Shown: positions 5,513 through 13,254 of the stretch, in pieces | How positions within the stretch are numbered: position 1 is the stretch's first letter | Layout: the number at the start of each line of letters is the position of its first letter | Origin: Synergistota bacterium | GTDB lineage: Bacteria; Synergistota; Synergistia; Synergistales; Synergistaceae | DNA length: 14,048 nt | Direction of reading: 5' to 3' | Assembly (NCBI GenBank): GCA_023450745.1 | Contig: JAEXGR010000013.1 | Coordinates: forward strand, 1-14,048 | Program-made: the position numbers and the translations under genes | The notes under the pieces: generated by a model | What the model was told of the DNA's origin: nothing | Database searches by the model: none | The model's input: the letters and a program-made list of their open reading frames with translations, nothing else

Positions 5513-6643
5513 ATGGCCCAGAACGAATTTTGGCAGGGTAATAAAGCCATAGCAATGGGCGCTATTGCCGCCGGATGCCGGTTCTTCGGCGGATATCCTA
5601 TCACCCCGTCAACAGAGGTAATGGAAGTTATGTCCGAAGAGCTCCCGAAGCTGGGCGGAAAATTCGTCCAGATGGAGGATGAGATCGGCGGAATCGCTGC
5701 GACCCTCGGCGCCTCGATCGCAGGCAAGAAGGCGATGACAGCGAGCTCAGGCCCTGGAATCTCGCTCAAACAGGAGCTCCTCGGTTATGGATATATTGCG
5801 GAAATCCCGATGGTCCTCGCCGACATTCAGCGCGGCGGTCCCTCGACCGGGCTTCCCACGAAGGTCTCCCAGGCCGACGTAATGCAGGCCAAATGGGGAA
5901 CGCACGGCGACCACGCGACGATCGCCTATGCCCCCTGCTCGATCCCCGAGTGCTACACGCTCACAGTCAAAGCTTTCAACATGGCCGAGCGCTTCCGTCA
6001 GCCCGTTCTCGTAATGGCGGACGAAGTCATCGGACACATGCGTGAGAAGATCACCATTCCCGAGCCCGGCACCTACGAGGTAGTAGACCGCAAGAAGCCG
6101 ACCGTGGCCCCCGACGAATTCGTGCCTTACCGCGCGGACGCGGACGACGTACCGCCGATGCCCGCCTTTGGCGACGGCTACCGCTGGCATGTAACGGGAC
6201 TCACCACAAACGAGTGGGGCTTCCCGACAAACGACGCGCCCGACATCGACCTTAAGGCGAACCGCATCATCCGCAAGGTTGACCGCTGCCGCGACGAGAT
6301 CGTCGAATACAGAGAAGATTTCATGGAAGACGCCGAAATCGTCGTCGTATCCTTCGGTTCAGTTTCGCGCTCGTCGCTTCGCGCGATCCGCGAGCTCCGC
6401 GAACAGGGCGTCAAAGTCGGACATTTCCGCCCGATCACCCTGTGGCCCTTCCCGGATAAAGAAATAGCCGCGTTCTCAAAGAGAGTGAAGCACATCATCG
6501 TCCCCGAGCTCAACGCCGGACAGATGGTGCTTGAAGTTGAAAGAGCCGTCAAGGGCAACTGCGAGGTACACGCAAAGAACCTGATCAACGGCGAACTCTA
6601 CAAGCCGGCTGAGATTATGTCCTTCATCAAGGAGGTGGCGTAA
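5513..6643 (+). CDS. korA: 2-oxoacid:ferredoxin oxidoreductase, alpha subunit
   Basis: Alpha subunit of the CoA-dependent oxidative decarboxylation of a 2-oxoacid to acyl-CoA, CO2 and reduced ferredoxin. This is an oxygen-sensitive reaction typical of anaerobic amino acid fermenters. The 376 residues start with the pyrimidine-binding POR domain (about 12-190: GGYPITPSTE at 26-35, QMEDEIGG at 53-60, SSGPGISLKQE at 78-88, IQRGGPSTGLPTK at 105-117). The C-terminal transketolase-like domain runs from about 270 to 345 (RPITLWPFPD 306-315, PELNAGQMVLEVE 331-343). AAGGAG (5496-5501) precedes the ATG by 11 nt, and the gap after korD is 2 nt. Codon use is dominated by C- and G-ending synonyms such as ATC, GAC and CTC, more biased than in the preceding operon, which suits high expression. 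Confidence 0.94.
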   Translation: MAQNEFWQGNKAIAMGAIAAGCRFFGGYPITPSTEVMEVMSEELPKLGGKFVQMEDEIGGIAATLGASIAGKKAMTASSGPGISLKQELLGYGYIAEIPMVLADIQRGGPSTGLPTKVSQADVMQAKWGTHGDHATIAYAPCSIPECYTLTVKAFNMAERFRQPVLVMADEVIGHMREKITIPEPGTYEVVDRKKPTVAPDEFVPYRADADDVPPMPAFGDGYRWHVTGLTTNEWGFPTNDAPDIDLKANRIIRKVDRCRDEIVEYREDFMEDAEIVVVSFGSVSRSSLRAIRELREQGVKVGHFRPITLWPFPDKEIAAFSKRVKHIIVPELNAGQMVLEVERAVKGNCEVHAKNLINGELYKPAEIMSFIKEVA

Positions 6644-6645
6644 CT

Positions 6646-7476
6646 ATGCCACGCGAAGATGTAAAGAAACTCCTGCGCTCCAAGTTTATGCCCCATATCT
6701 GGTGCCCCGGCTGCGGACACGGAATCATCATGCACTCCATCCTCCGCGCCATTGCCGACCTTAACATCCCCCGGGAGCAGGTCTGCATCTCATCAGGTAT
6801 CGGCTGCTCAAGCCGTATGCCCGGATATATCGACGCCTGCACGCTCCATACGGCGCACGGACGCTCGCTTGCCTTTGCGACGGGCGTTAAGATGGCCAAC
6901 CCCGAGCTCACGATCGTCAACGTCATGGGCGACGGAGACGGCACGGCGATCGGCGGAAACCACTTCATCCACGCCTGCCGCCGCAACATCGGCATCACCG
7001 CCGTCCTGATGAACAACAACATCTACGGCATGACCGGCGGACAGGCCTCGCCGACGACGCCCGAAGGCGCTTTCGCCGCTACGGCCCCCTACGGCTCGAT
7101 AGACCCGACGTTTGACGTCTGCAAGCTGGCCGCCGGCGCCGGCGCGACCTTCGTTGCGCGCGCTACCGTCGCCAACCCCGTGATGTGCGAGCAGATACTC
7201 AAGAAGGCGATCGAGCACCAGAAGAAGGGCTTCGCGCTCGTCGAGATCATCTCCTTCTGCCACACGCAGTTCGGCCGCAAAAACAAGCGCAGCCGTCCGA
7301 CGGACAACATCAAGTTCCTTAAGGAGCATACGGTCCTTAAGGCTCAGGCTGACAAGATGACGCCGGAAGAACTCGAAGGCAAGATCGTCGTCGGCGAATT
7401 TGTCAACATAGAGAACGCCCGCGAATACACTGACCGTTACAACGACGTCATTGCACGCGCGCAGGGAAAGGCATAG
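6646..7476 (+). CDS. korB: 2-oxoacid:ferredoxin oxidoreductase, beta (TPP-binding) subunit
   Basis: Thiamine-diphosphate-binding subunit that forms the active site with KorA. The 276-residue protein shows WCPGCGHG (19-26), GIGCSSRMPGY (51-61) and HTAHGRSLAFATG (68-80). The TPP/Mg motif is GDGDG (95-99) followed by NNN at 123-125 and IYGMTGGQ. These are the family's hallmark blocks and the length is normal for 2-oxoglutarate/2-oxoacid type beta subunits without an extra iron-sulfur domain. AAGGAGGTGG lies just before the ATG, overlapping the end of korA, and only 2 nt separate the two reading frames. Confidence 0.95.
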   Translation: MPREDVKKLLRSKFMPHIWCPGCGHGIIMHSILRAIADLNIPREQVCISSGIGCSSRMPGYIDACTLHTAHGRSLAFATGVKMANPELTIVNVMGDGDGTAIGGNHFIHACRRNIGITAVLMNNNIYGMTGGQASPTTPEGAFAATAPYGSIDPTFDVCKLAAGAGATFVARATVANPVMCEQILKKAIEHQKKGFALVEIISFCHTQFGRKNKRSRPTDNIKFLKEHTVLKAQADKMTPEELEGKIVVGEFVNIENAREYTDRYNDVIARAQGKA

Positions 7477-7488
7477 GAGGTACGGATC

Positions 7489-8058
7489 ATGGGCGATCGT
7501 TTTGAAATTCGCGTTGCTGGATCCGGCGGACAGGGAGTCATCCTCGCCGCAGTGATCCTGGGTGAGGCCGCTGCGCTCCGTACAGAGGGCCTTAATTCAG
7601 TACAGAGCCAGGCATACGGCCCTGAAGCCCGCGGCGGCGCTTCAAAATCAGAAGTTGTCTACGACCGCGGCGAAATAGACTATCCGAAGGCTGCCCATCC
7701 CAACCTTCAGGTTATCCTTACACAGAAGGCCTGCGACACCTACAGCCACGATACGGCGAAGGGCGCGACCGTCATTCTTGACGACTTCTTCGTAACGGAC
7801 CCCCCGAAGCTTGACGCCGAGATATACATGCTCCCCATCGTGAGAACGGCCCGCGAGAAACTTGGACGCGAGATCGTCGTCAACATGGTGGCGCTCGGCA
7901 CGGCAGCAAAGGTTCTTGAGGACAAGGGGCTCACGAAGCCCCAGGCGATCAAGGACGCCATCCTCGCCCGCGTTCCCAAGGGAACCGAGGAACTCAATGA
8001 GAAGGCCTTTGACGAAGGCTACAAGATGATGTCAGAGGCGGTAGCGGCGAAGAAGTAA
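7489..8058 (+). CDS. korC: 2-oxoacid:ferredoxin oxidoreductase, gamma subunit
   Basis: Gamma subunit of the same complex, 189 residues, with the diagnostic N-terminal GSGGQGVILAA (11-21) and AYGPEARGGASKSEV block. The C-terminal ~120 residues are the usual POR gamma domain. AGGAGGT lies 8 nt upstream of the ATG, at the end of korB. It is the last gene of korDABC and is followed by a strong hairpin terminator at 8085-8122. Gene order and the complete set of four subunits support a functional heterotetrameric enzyme. Confidence 0.94.
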   Translation: MGDRFEIRVAGSGGQGVILAAVILGEAAALRTEGLNSVQSQAYGPEARGGASKSEVVYDRGEIDYPKAAHPNLQVILTQKACDTYSHDTAKGATVILDDFFVTDPPKLDAEIYMLPIVRTAREKLGREIVVNMVALGTAAKVLEDKGLTKPQAIKDAILARVPKGTEELNEKAFDEGYKMMSEAVAAKK

Positions 8059-8084
8059 CTTCGCGGCTAAAGCGAGATAATATC

Positions 8085-8122
8085 AAAGAGAGGCCCCCTT
8101 AAAGTAAAGGGAGCCTCTCTTT
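8085..8122 (+). terminator. Bidirectional-type terminator between korC and the peptidase gene
   Basis: AAAGAGAGGC (8085-8094) pairs with GCCTCTCTTT (8113-8122). An inner CCCTT/AAGGG continues the stem around a short AAAGTA loop, with a T run on the plus side and a T run on the minus side. It can end korDABC rightwards and the converging minus-strand peptidase gene leftwards. Confidence 0.88.
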
Positions 8123-8165
8123 TACTACGCCGCTGAAACGGCGGCGCCGAGGGAATTGCCGCGCT

Positions 8166-8933
8166 TTATGGGCGGGCCGTCAGCCACTGCTGCACTCGCT
8201 CACCCAGCGGCAGATACTGTACGTCCCTCCATGTGTAGAAGAACCCTTCCGCGGCCTGCACCGCATAGCCATCCTGACGGTGGTCCAGCACATCGTAGCT
8301 GTCCATGAAGATGATCACGTCGTCCGCCGTCTTTTCCGTGCCCATCGCGTCATATCCGATAATGACGCGCCAGTGTCCGCCCCAGTACATATTCTCCACC
8401 ATTATTGGCACGCCGGCTTTGAGGTTCTGGAGGGCAAAATCTTTAAACTCTTTCGGCGTCTTGAAATCGCCGTCACGGTCCTTAGGGCGGTTAAGGCTGG
8501 AGTCGACCTTCCATCCTATGGACTTAAAGAATTTCACCATCCCGGCGGTGGAGGTCCCCATCTGTCCGTCGTTCTTGGCCTCGTGCAGCGTCTCCATCAG
8601 GATTGAGAGCATGTGCTCGTCGTACTTTTTATTGCCGAAGTAGTAGAGTACGGTGAGGGCGGCCGCGGGGCCGCAGGTGGTCTCCGTGGTCTGCTGATAG
8701 GTAGGAAAGCCGCTCAGTATCGTCAGGCCCGCGGAGTTGCTCTTTAAACTATAATAATCGGCGGTGGGGAAGTACGGCGAATTTTTGACATCGCCCGCCG
8801 CGTTGTAGGAAGAGGCCCCCGCGGATTGAGTGTCCAGCTCTGGCGGAAAAGGCACGACGCGCTCCGCCGCTCCCGCCGTGGCGCAGAAAATTATCAAGGC
8901 GGTGATGGCGGCGCTCATAGGTAGTTTTTTCAC
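8166..8933 (-). CDS. Secreted C39-like (papain-fold) cysteine peptidase
   Basis: Exported protein of 255 residues with a Sec signal peptide (KK, then hydrophobic AAITALIIFCATA, likely cut near residue 22) and a C39-like peptidase domain over about 72-235. The catalytic Cys is C87 in QTTETTCGPAAA, the His is H187 in GGHWRVIIGYD, and D211 in MDSYD completes the likely triad. C39 domains in ABC exporters cut double-glycine leaders, but this one has no transporter or membrane domain after the signal peptide. It belongs with the stand-alone C39-like secreted proteins, whose substrate is unknown. The start is GTG (8931-8933), chosen because AAGGAGAT (8942-8949) lies 8 nt upstream. It is transcribed alone and ends facing korC. 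Confidence 0.85.
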   Translation of the reverse strand: MKKLPMSAAITALIIFCATAGAAERVVPFPPELDTQSAGASSYNAAGDVKNSPYFPTADYYSLKSNSAGLTILSGFPTYQQTTETTCGPAAALTVLYYFGNKKYDEHMLSILMETLHEAKNDGQMGTSTAGMVKFFKSIGWKVDSSLNRPKDRDGDFKTPKEFKDFALQNLKAGVPIMVENMYWGGHWRVIIGYDAMGTEKTADDVIIFMDSYDVLDHRQDGYAVQAAEGFFYTWRDVQYLPLGERVQQWLTARP

Positions 8934-8963
8934 GCAGAAACATCTCCTTTTTGGAAATATCAG

Positions 8964-9125
8964 CTATAATACCACAACTCCGCCGGCCTGGGTTCCCGAG
9001 GTTTTTAAATGTGCTTTAGCAAGCGTATGCAGTTTCTTGAACGCCTCGCGCGGCCGCGATGGCGCCGTCGGATTTATAAGAAGTATGCCAGCCGCCATGA
9101 CGCCTGCCGCGGTAAATTCATTCAC
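8964..9125 (-). CDS. Possible 53-residue ORF between lspA and the peptidase gene
   Basis: A short GTG-initiated minus-strand frame fills most of the 230-nt gap after lspA. Its product starts MNEFTAAGVMAAGILLINP and ends near TQAGGVVVL. An in-frame ATG lies at residue 10. Codon choice is compatible with the genome, but there is no clear Shine-Dalgarno and no recognised family. It could be a real small gene following lspA, a remnant of a longer gene, or chance. The plus-strand frames here are Arg-rich shadows. Confidence 0.25.
   Translation of the reverse strand: MNEFTAAGVMAAGILLINPTAPSRPREAFKKLHTLAKAHLKTSGTQAGGVVVL
8966..8974 (-). promoter_or_regulatory. Extended -10 promoter of the C39-like peptidase gene
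   Basis: On the minus strand TGG-TATTAT forms an extended -10 element about 33 nt upstream of the GTG start. No -35 box is seen, as is tolerated for extended -10 promoters. The box overlaps the stop codon of the small ORF at 8964-9125. Confidence 0.45.
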
Positions 9126-9176
9126 AGGGGAGTATATAAGAAACTACGGCAGGCGGCGGTGAGGATGTATAGCGGC

Positions 9177-9656
9177 TCAGCTCTTGCCTTTAGACTCACG
9201 CCAGAGGTCAAGGACGACCGCAGCCGAGCCGAGAACGAGAAAGACGTCCGCAGCGTTTATCCACAGCCCCTCTTTAAAAAGGACCTCCGACAGGGGCAGG
9301 GGCAGCCAGTCGATTACATGGCCGCGGGCCAGCCGGTCGGCGAGGTTGCCGGCCGCGCCGCCGAGCATCATTCCGCAGCCGCTGCAGAAGAGCGGTCTGT
9401 ACGCGCGCGCGGATCTTATACAAAGGACGAGCAATATCGAGATTATGGCGATATTGGCCGCCGTCACCGCATAAGGGCAAGCTGTGCGGAACAGCCCGAA
9501 CGAGACGCCGCTGTTGAAGCTGGTGTCCCATCCCAGCCGGAACGCGGCATATTTGGTCGCCCTGTCGGCGGTAAATGAAAACGCAAAAGCGGCCATGAGG
9601 AGGAAAACAGACGCTATCTTAGGGGGCGCGTTCCTGCGCAAGTTACGCCACCTCAT
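9177..9656 (-). CDS. lspA: Lipoprotein signal peptidase (signal peptidase II)
   Basis: Inner-membrane aspartyl protease that removes signal peptides from diacylglyceryl-modified prolipoproteins. From ATG 9656 the protein has 159 residues and about four membrane segments. Conserved blocks are DRATKYAAF (31-39), FNSGVSFGLF (47-56), GNLADRLARGHVIDW (103-117) with catalytic D107, and NAADVFLVLG (134-143) with catalytic D137. A longer frame from 9713 adds 19 residues that lie wholly inside the preceding gene and is less likely. The start overlaps the end of the EIIC-EAL gene by 14 nt, so the two are probably co-transcribed and translationally coupled. No Shine-Dalgarno is obvious, consistent with coupling. 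Confidence 0.93.
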   Translation of the reverse strand: MRWRNLRRNAPPKIASVFLLMAAFAFSFTADRATKYAAFRLGWDTSFNSGVSFGLFRTACPYAVTAANIAIISILLVLCIRSARAYRPLFCSGCGMMLGGAAGNLADRLARGHVIDWLPLPLSEVLFKEGLWINAADVFLVLGSAAVVLDLWRESKGKS

Positions 9657-11760
9657 CGCCGTTTTTTCTTGCGGCCGCGGCCAGCAGCTCTTCAAGCGGC
9701 AGCGCCGGGCCAAAGAGATAGCCCTGATAGATGCGGCAGCCGGCCTCCTCCAGCGCGGCCCTGACCTCCTCGGTCTCCACGTATTCGGCGATGACCCTGA
9801 ATCCGAGCGTGCGCGAGAGCCCTACGATGGAGACGATGATCTCCCGGCTTCTTTCATTGTACAGCATGTCCCGCACGATGCCGCCGTCCAGCTTGACCGT
9901 GCCAAAGATGCCGCTCTGCAAATACTTGATCGAGGTGTGGCCCATGGAGAAGTCGTCGATCTCCAGATTGAAGCCAAGCCCGCGGATTCGCTTGAGGCGC
10001 TCTTCGGCATCCGCGCCGGTACTGACGGTCATCTGTTCCGTAACCTCCAGGTTTATGCCATTTGTGTCGATCTTTCCCGCGAGCACGCCGTTTCTTAGAA
10101 ATTGTTCAAACTGGTCCGTGACGACCGTCTTACCGGTAACGTTGACGCTGACGGAGATCTTGCCGCCAAGAGCCTGACGCACTGCGGGCAGCTCCCCGGC
10201 GGCGCGCGTGATGATCTTCTCCTCCAACTCGGCGAGAAAGCCCTTTTCCTCCGCCAGCTTGATGATGAGCGGGGGATAGATGAAGCCAAAGCTGCGGTGT
10301 TTCCAGCGCAGCAGCGCTTCCGCGCCGGCGCATTCGCCGCGATTGTTGAACTGAGGCTGGTAAAAGAGCGAAAAGCCGCCTTTATCTATCGTCTGCTGCA
10401 GGTCCTCCGTAAGCTCCTTGGCGATCATGCCCAGCGGGCCGCTGAGCGACGTCAGCGTGATGCCGGCGTAGTTATCTTCATGTTTCTTAAGATAATCTAT
10501 CAGCGCCTGCATATTCTTCTGCGTTTTTCTGGACATTTCACGGTCGTATAAAATCACGAAGGGGCGATAAATGGCGATCCCCACGATGATATTGACGATT
10601 TGAAGCAGCGAGCCGCGCAGGGAGCCGGTGGCGGCATATCCTCCCAGCAGCGCCGGCGTCGTCCATTCCGTATTGTAGAGCGCAGCGGGCACCAGGCCAA
10701 ATGAAAACGCCAGATATGAAATAAGACACAGGGTGAGGGGGACGAGAATGAAAGGTATGAATAGAATCGGGTTGAGGACCACCGGAAAGCCGAAGATCAT
10801 GATTTCGTTTATATTGAAGAGCATTGGGAAGAGCGAAAGCTTGGCAAGGTTGCGGCTGCCGTTCCTTTTGGCGAAGAGAAAGATCGCGATGAGCAGGGCG
10901 AGCGAACTGCCGCAGCCGCCGGTGAGCACGAATATATCGAAAAAAGTCTTTGTAAAGATGACTTGGTGAGCCGCTCCGGAGGCGGTGAGCGCCTGGCTGG
11001 CCGCAAGTCCCGGCGCGAAGATCGAAAGCGCCGCGCTATCGAGCACGTTGCTCCCGTGAATGCCGAAGAACCATAAGATGCTGGAGAGAAATACAAAGAG
11101 CAGGGCGTTTGCCAGAGAGGCTCCGCCGACGAAGCACTGCCGTGAAAGGGCGATAAAGAGCTCGTGAAAGCCGGAGAGGTGGAAGGTCCTGATGATAATA
11201 CAGTTTATGATGGAAACAAAAAAGGCAATCGCCGTCATCGCGGGCAGCACCGAGATCGCCAGGTTGAAAAGATAGTCCGCCCCATCGGAATAGATTCGGC
11301 GCCGCAGCCTGAACCTGTCTATGAGGGCGATATAGAGCGGCGTTATCGTTACGGAGCAGGTGAGCGCCGTGAACATGCCCCTTACGCCGAAGGTATCCGC
11401 GGATGGCTGCCCGGAGAATATGCCGCTCAGTATCGCAAAGGAGATGAGAGAGATCACCGGCGCGCCGTAAATAATCTGGGCGTCCTCCGTCTTCATCTTC
11501 GCGTAGGCGGAGCTGACGGCAATCGAAATATAAATCGAAATGATGCCGAAGGTGGCTTTATGTATCAGCTCGAAAACGCCCCCCAGCGCGCCGCCGATGA
11601 AATATTCTAAAAATCTCTGATAAGCGGCCACCGGCAGCGACTTCAGAATCAGCGCGAACGAGCCGATCATCAATATCGGTATAGACATGACAAGCGCGCT
11701 CCGCACCGCCTGGATCATCGGAAAATTTTCAATCTTCTCAAAAACACTCTCTAGTCTCAC
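9643..11760 (-). CDS. PTS EIIC (lactose/cellobiose type) - EAL c-di-GMP phosphodiesterase fusion
   Basis: A 705-residue membrane protein; numbers here follow the 717-residue long form from TTG 11796. Residues ~25-415 resemble the EIIC permease of the lactose/cellobiose PTS family: about ten membrane segments, WFFGIHGSNVL (H247), GGCGSSLALLIA, LFNINEIMIFG (E331) and a WTTPALLGGYAATGSLRG block. The His and Glu match the positions reported near the sugar in ChbC. After a linker (~415-465), an EAL domain covers ~466-705. It keeps EAL (E493), N552 in SVNVTG, LEVTE (584-587), IDDFS (D614, D615), K635, AEYVE (671-674) and Q691, so c-di-GMP hydrolysis is expected. No EIIA or EIIB is in the window, so it may be a sugar sensor rather than a transporter. 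GTG 11760 is chosen because GGAGAA lies 6 nt upstream. Confidence 0.9.
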   Translation of the reverse strand: MRLESVFEKIENFPMIQAVRSALVMSIPILMIGSFALILKSLPVAAYQRFLEYFIGGALGGVFELIHKATFGIISIYISIAVSSAYAKMKTEDAQIIYGAPVISLISFAILSGIFSGQPSADTFGVRGMFTALTCSVTITPLYIALIDRFRLRRRIYSDGADYLFNLAISVLPAMTAIAFFVSIINCIIIRTFHLSGFHELFIALSRQCFVGGASLANALLFVFLSSILWFFGIHGSNVLDSAALSIFAPGLAASQALTASGAAHQVIFTKTFFDIFVLTGGCGSSLALLIAIFLFAKRNGSRNLAKLSLFPMLFNINEIMIFGFPVVLNPILFIPFILVPLTLCLISYLAFSFGLVPAALYNTEWTTPALLGGYAATGSLRGSLLQIVNIIVGIAIYRPFVILYDREMSRKTQKNMQALIDYLKKHEDNYAGITLTSLSGPLGMIAKELTEDLQQTIDKGGFSLFYQPQFNNRGECAGAEALLRWKHRSFGFIYPPLIIKLAEEKGFLAELEEKIITRAAGELPAVRQALGGKISVSVNVTGKTVVTDQFEQFLRNGVLAGKIDTNGINLEVTEQMTVSTGADAEERLKRIRGLGFNLEIDDFSMGHTSIKYLQSGIFGTVKLDGGIVRDMLYNERSREIIVSIVGLSRTLGFRVIAEYVETEEVRAALEEAGCRIYQGYLFGPALPLEELLAAAARKNGDEVA

Positions 11761-11826
11761 AATAATTTCTCCACATATCGTAAATTTTATACGCAAAAGA
11801 TATTTTTCCGTGCCGGGGACAATTAT

Positions 11827-11855
11827 ATTATAGAATCTCTCTAAAATATCGCCAA
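11827..11855 (-). promoter_or_regulatory. Promoter of the EIIC-EAL / lspA operon
   Basis: On the minus strand TTGGCG (11850-11855) and a perfect TATAAT (11827-11832) are separated by 17 nt. The predicted start near 11820 gives a leader of about 60 nt before the GTG at 11760. The region also contains the divergent rlmD promoter, so the two genes share a 129-nt control region. Confidence 0.75.
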
Positions 11856-11876
11856 GAAAAATTATAGATTTTAGTG

Positions 11877-11882
11877 TATAGT
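11877..11882 (+). promoter_or_regulatory. Candidate -10 box of rlmD
   Basis: TATAGT ends 7 nt before the rlmD ATG at 11890, so the predicted transcription start would fall on or next to the start codon. No matching -35 is obvious. No Shine-Dalgarno precedes the ATG, in keeping with a possible leaderless transcript. Confidence 0.4.
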
Positions 11883-11889
11883 ATCTGTC

Positions 11890-13254
11890 ATGATACAGGG
11901 TGATAAGATACGCGTAACGATTTCTGATCTTAATAACGAAGGCGAAGGCGTCGTCCGCGCCGGCGAAGAGCGCTTTGTCGTTTTTGTCGCCGACGCCCTC
12001 CCCGGCGAAGAGGTGGAGGCCCGTCTCGTCTCAAAAAAGAAGAACTACGGGACCGCCAAAGTGCTGCGGCGGTTTTCCGTATCTCCCGAGCGCGCGCAGC
12101 CGCGCTGCGGCGCTTTCGGACGCTGCGGCGGCTGTCAGCTCCAGCACATTTCCTACGGCGCGCAGCTGGAGATGAAAAGAAAGACCGTCTTCGACGCGTT
12201 GGCGCGGATAGGCGGGGTGGCGGCCCCGAACGTCCTTGCGTGCGTTCCCTCGCCGCAGCGGTGGGCATACCGCAACAAAGCCTCGCTGCCGGTGCAGAGC
12301 TTCCGCGGCGAAAGGCTGCAAGCCGGTTTTTACCGTCCGCGGAGCCATGAGATAATCCCCTATTCCGATTGCCCGGTGCTGCTGCCGGAGATAAATGAGA
12401 ACCTCGCGAAGCTCCTCGCGGCGCTGCGCTGCGGCGGCTTCTGCGGAGCACGGGAGGGAGGCCGCTCCATGCCGCGCGAACTGATCCGTCATCTCGTCGT
12501 GAGGCAGGCGCAGTTTGGCGGGGATTCTCTCTGCGCGGTGATCGGCGGCCGGCCCCTTTCAAAAAAAGAGGAAAAGGCGCTTTGCGCCATCGCCCAGGAT
12601 ATAGAGGGGCTTGGGGGAATGGTCTACAACATCAACGAATCTCCGGGTAACTTTATCTGGGGAGACAGGACCGTCCCGATCTACGGCGCGGAACGGATGA
12701 GCGAACGGCTCGGAAAATACCGGTTCACCTTCGAGGCCAGCTCCTTCTTTCAGGTGAACTCCGCCCAGGCCCTCGGCCTCTACGAAGAGGCCGCGAGACT
12801 GGCGCTTGCTGGCGCGCCAGGTAAAATACTTGAACTCTATTCCGGCGTCGGCAGCCTCACCGCCTTTTTAGCCGCGGACGGCGCAGAGGTGACCGCCGTC
12901 GAAAGCTGGCGGCCGGCGGCGAAATACATCGCCGTGAACGCCGAGCAAAACGGAATAAAAAAGATCATCCCCCACACCGCGCAGGCCGAGGATATCGCCG
13001 AAAGCCTCAGCGGCGGCAGATACGACGTCGTGGCGCTGGACCCGCCGCGCGCAGGCTGCGACGAAAAAGTTATCGCGGCGCTGCTTAAAATCGCGCCGGA
13101 GCGGATCGTCTACGTCTCCTGCAATCCCGCGACCCTCGCCAGAGACATAAAACGTCTCGCAGAGGGCGGCTACCAGCTCTCCGCGGCCCGCCCCTTCGAC
13201 ATGTTCCCGCAGACGGGGCATGTGGAAACGGTAGCTTTGATGACCCGAAACTAA
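11890..13254 (+). CDS. rlmD: 23S rRNA (uracil-C5)-methyltransferase, RlmD/RumA family
   Basis: SAM-dependent methyltransferase that makes 5-methyluridine in 23S rRNA (U1939 in E. coli numbering; in some bacteria a homologue also methylates U747). The 454-residue protein has an N-terminal TRAM RNA-binding domain (about 1-60). The iron-sulfur cysteines are C73, C79 and C82 in CGAFGRCGGC, with C161 in YSDCPVL. The Rossmann methyltransferase shows FFQVN (286-290), LELYSGVGSLTAFLA (314-328), LDPPRAGCDEKVI (383-395), the nucleophile C411 in VYVSCNPATLARDI and the base E446 in QTGHVETVALM. All catalytic residues are present. No ribosome binding site precedes the ATG. Without biochemical data the exact target uridine is assigned by family only. 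It stands alone and is divergent from the EIIC-EAL gene. Confidence 0.92.
   Translation: MIQGDKIRVTISDLNNEGEGVVRAGEERFVVFVADALPGEEVEARLVSKKKNYGTAKVLRRFSVSPERAQPRCGAFGRCGGCQLQHISYGAQLEMKRKTVFDALARIGGVAAPNVLACVPSPQRWAYRNKASLPVQSFRGERLQAGFYRPRSHEIIPYSDCPVLLPEINENLAKLLAALRCGGFCGAREGGRSMPRELIRHLVVRQAQFGGDSLCAVIGGRPLSKKEEKALCAIAQDIEGLGGMVYNINESPGNFIWGDRTVPIYGAERMSERLGKYRFTFEASSFFQVNSAQALGLYEEAARLALAGAPGKILELYSGVGSLTAFLAADGAEVTAVESWRPAAKYIAVNAEQNGIKKIIPHTAQAEDIAESLSGGRYDVVALDPPRAGCDEKVIAALLKIAPERIVYVSCNPATLARDIKRLAEGGYQLSAARPFDMFPQTGHVETVALMTRN

Noticed and set aside
9009..9578. 189-codon plus-strand frame between the peptidase gene and the EIIC-EAL gene
   Set aside because: Mostly antisense to lspA, very Arg-rich, no motif; lspA motifs on the minus strand explain the region.
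11930..12562. 210-codon minus-strand Arg-rich frame
   Set aside because: Antisense shadow of the rlmD 5' half.
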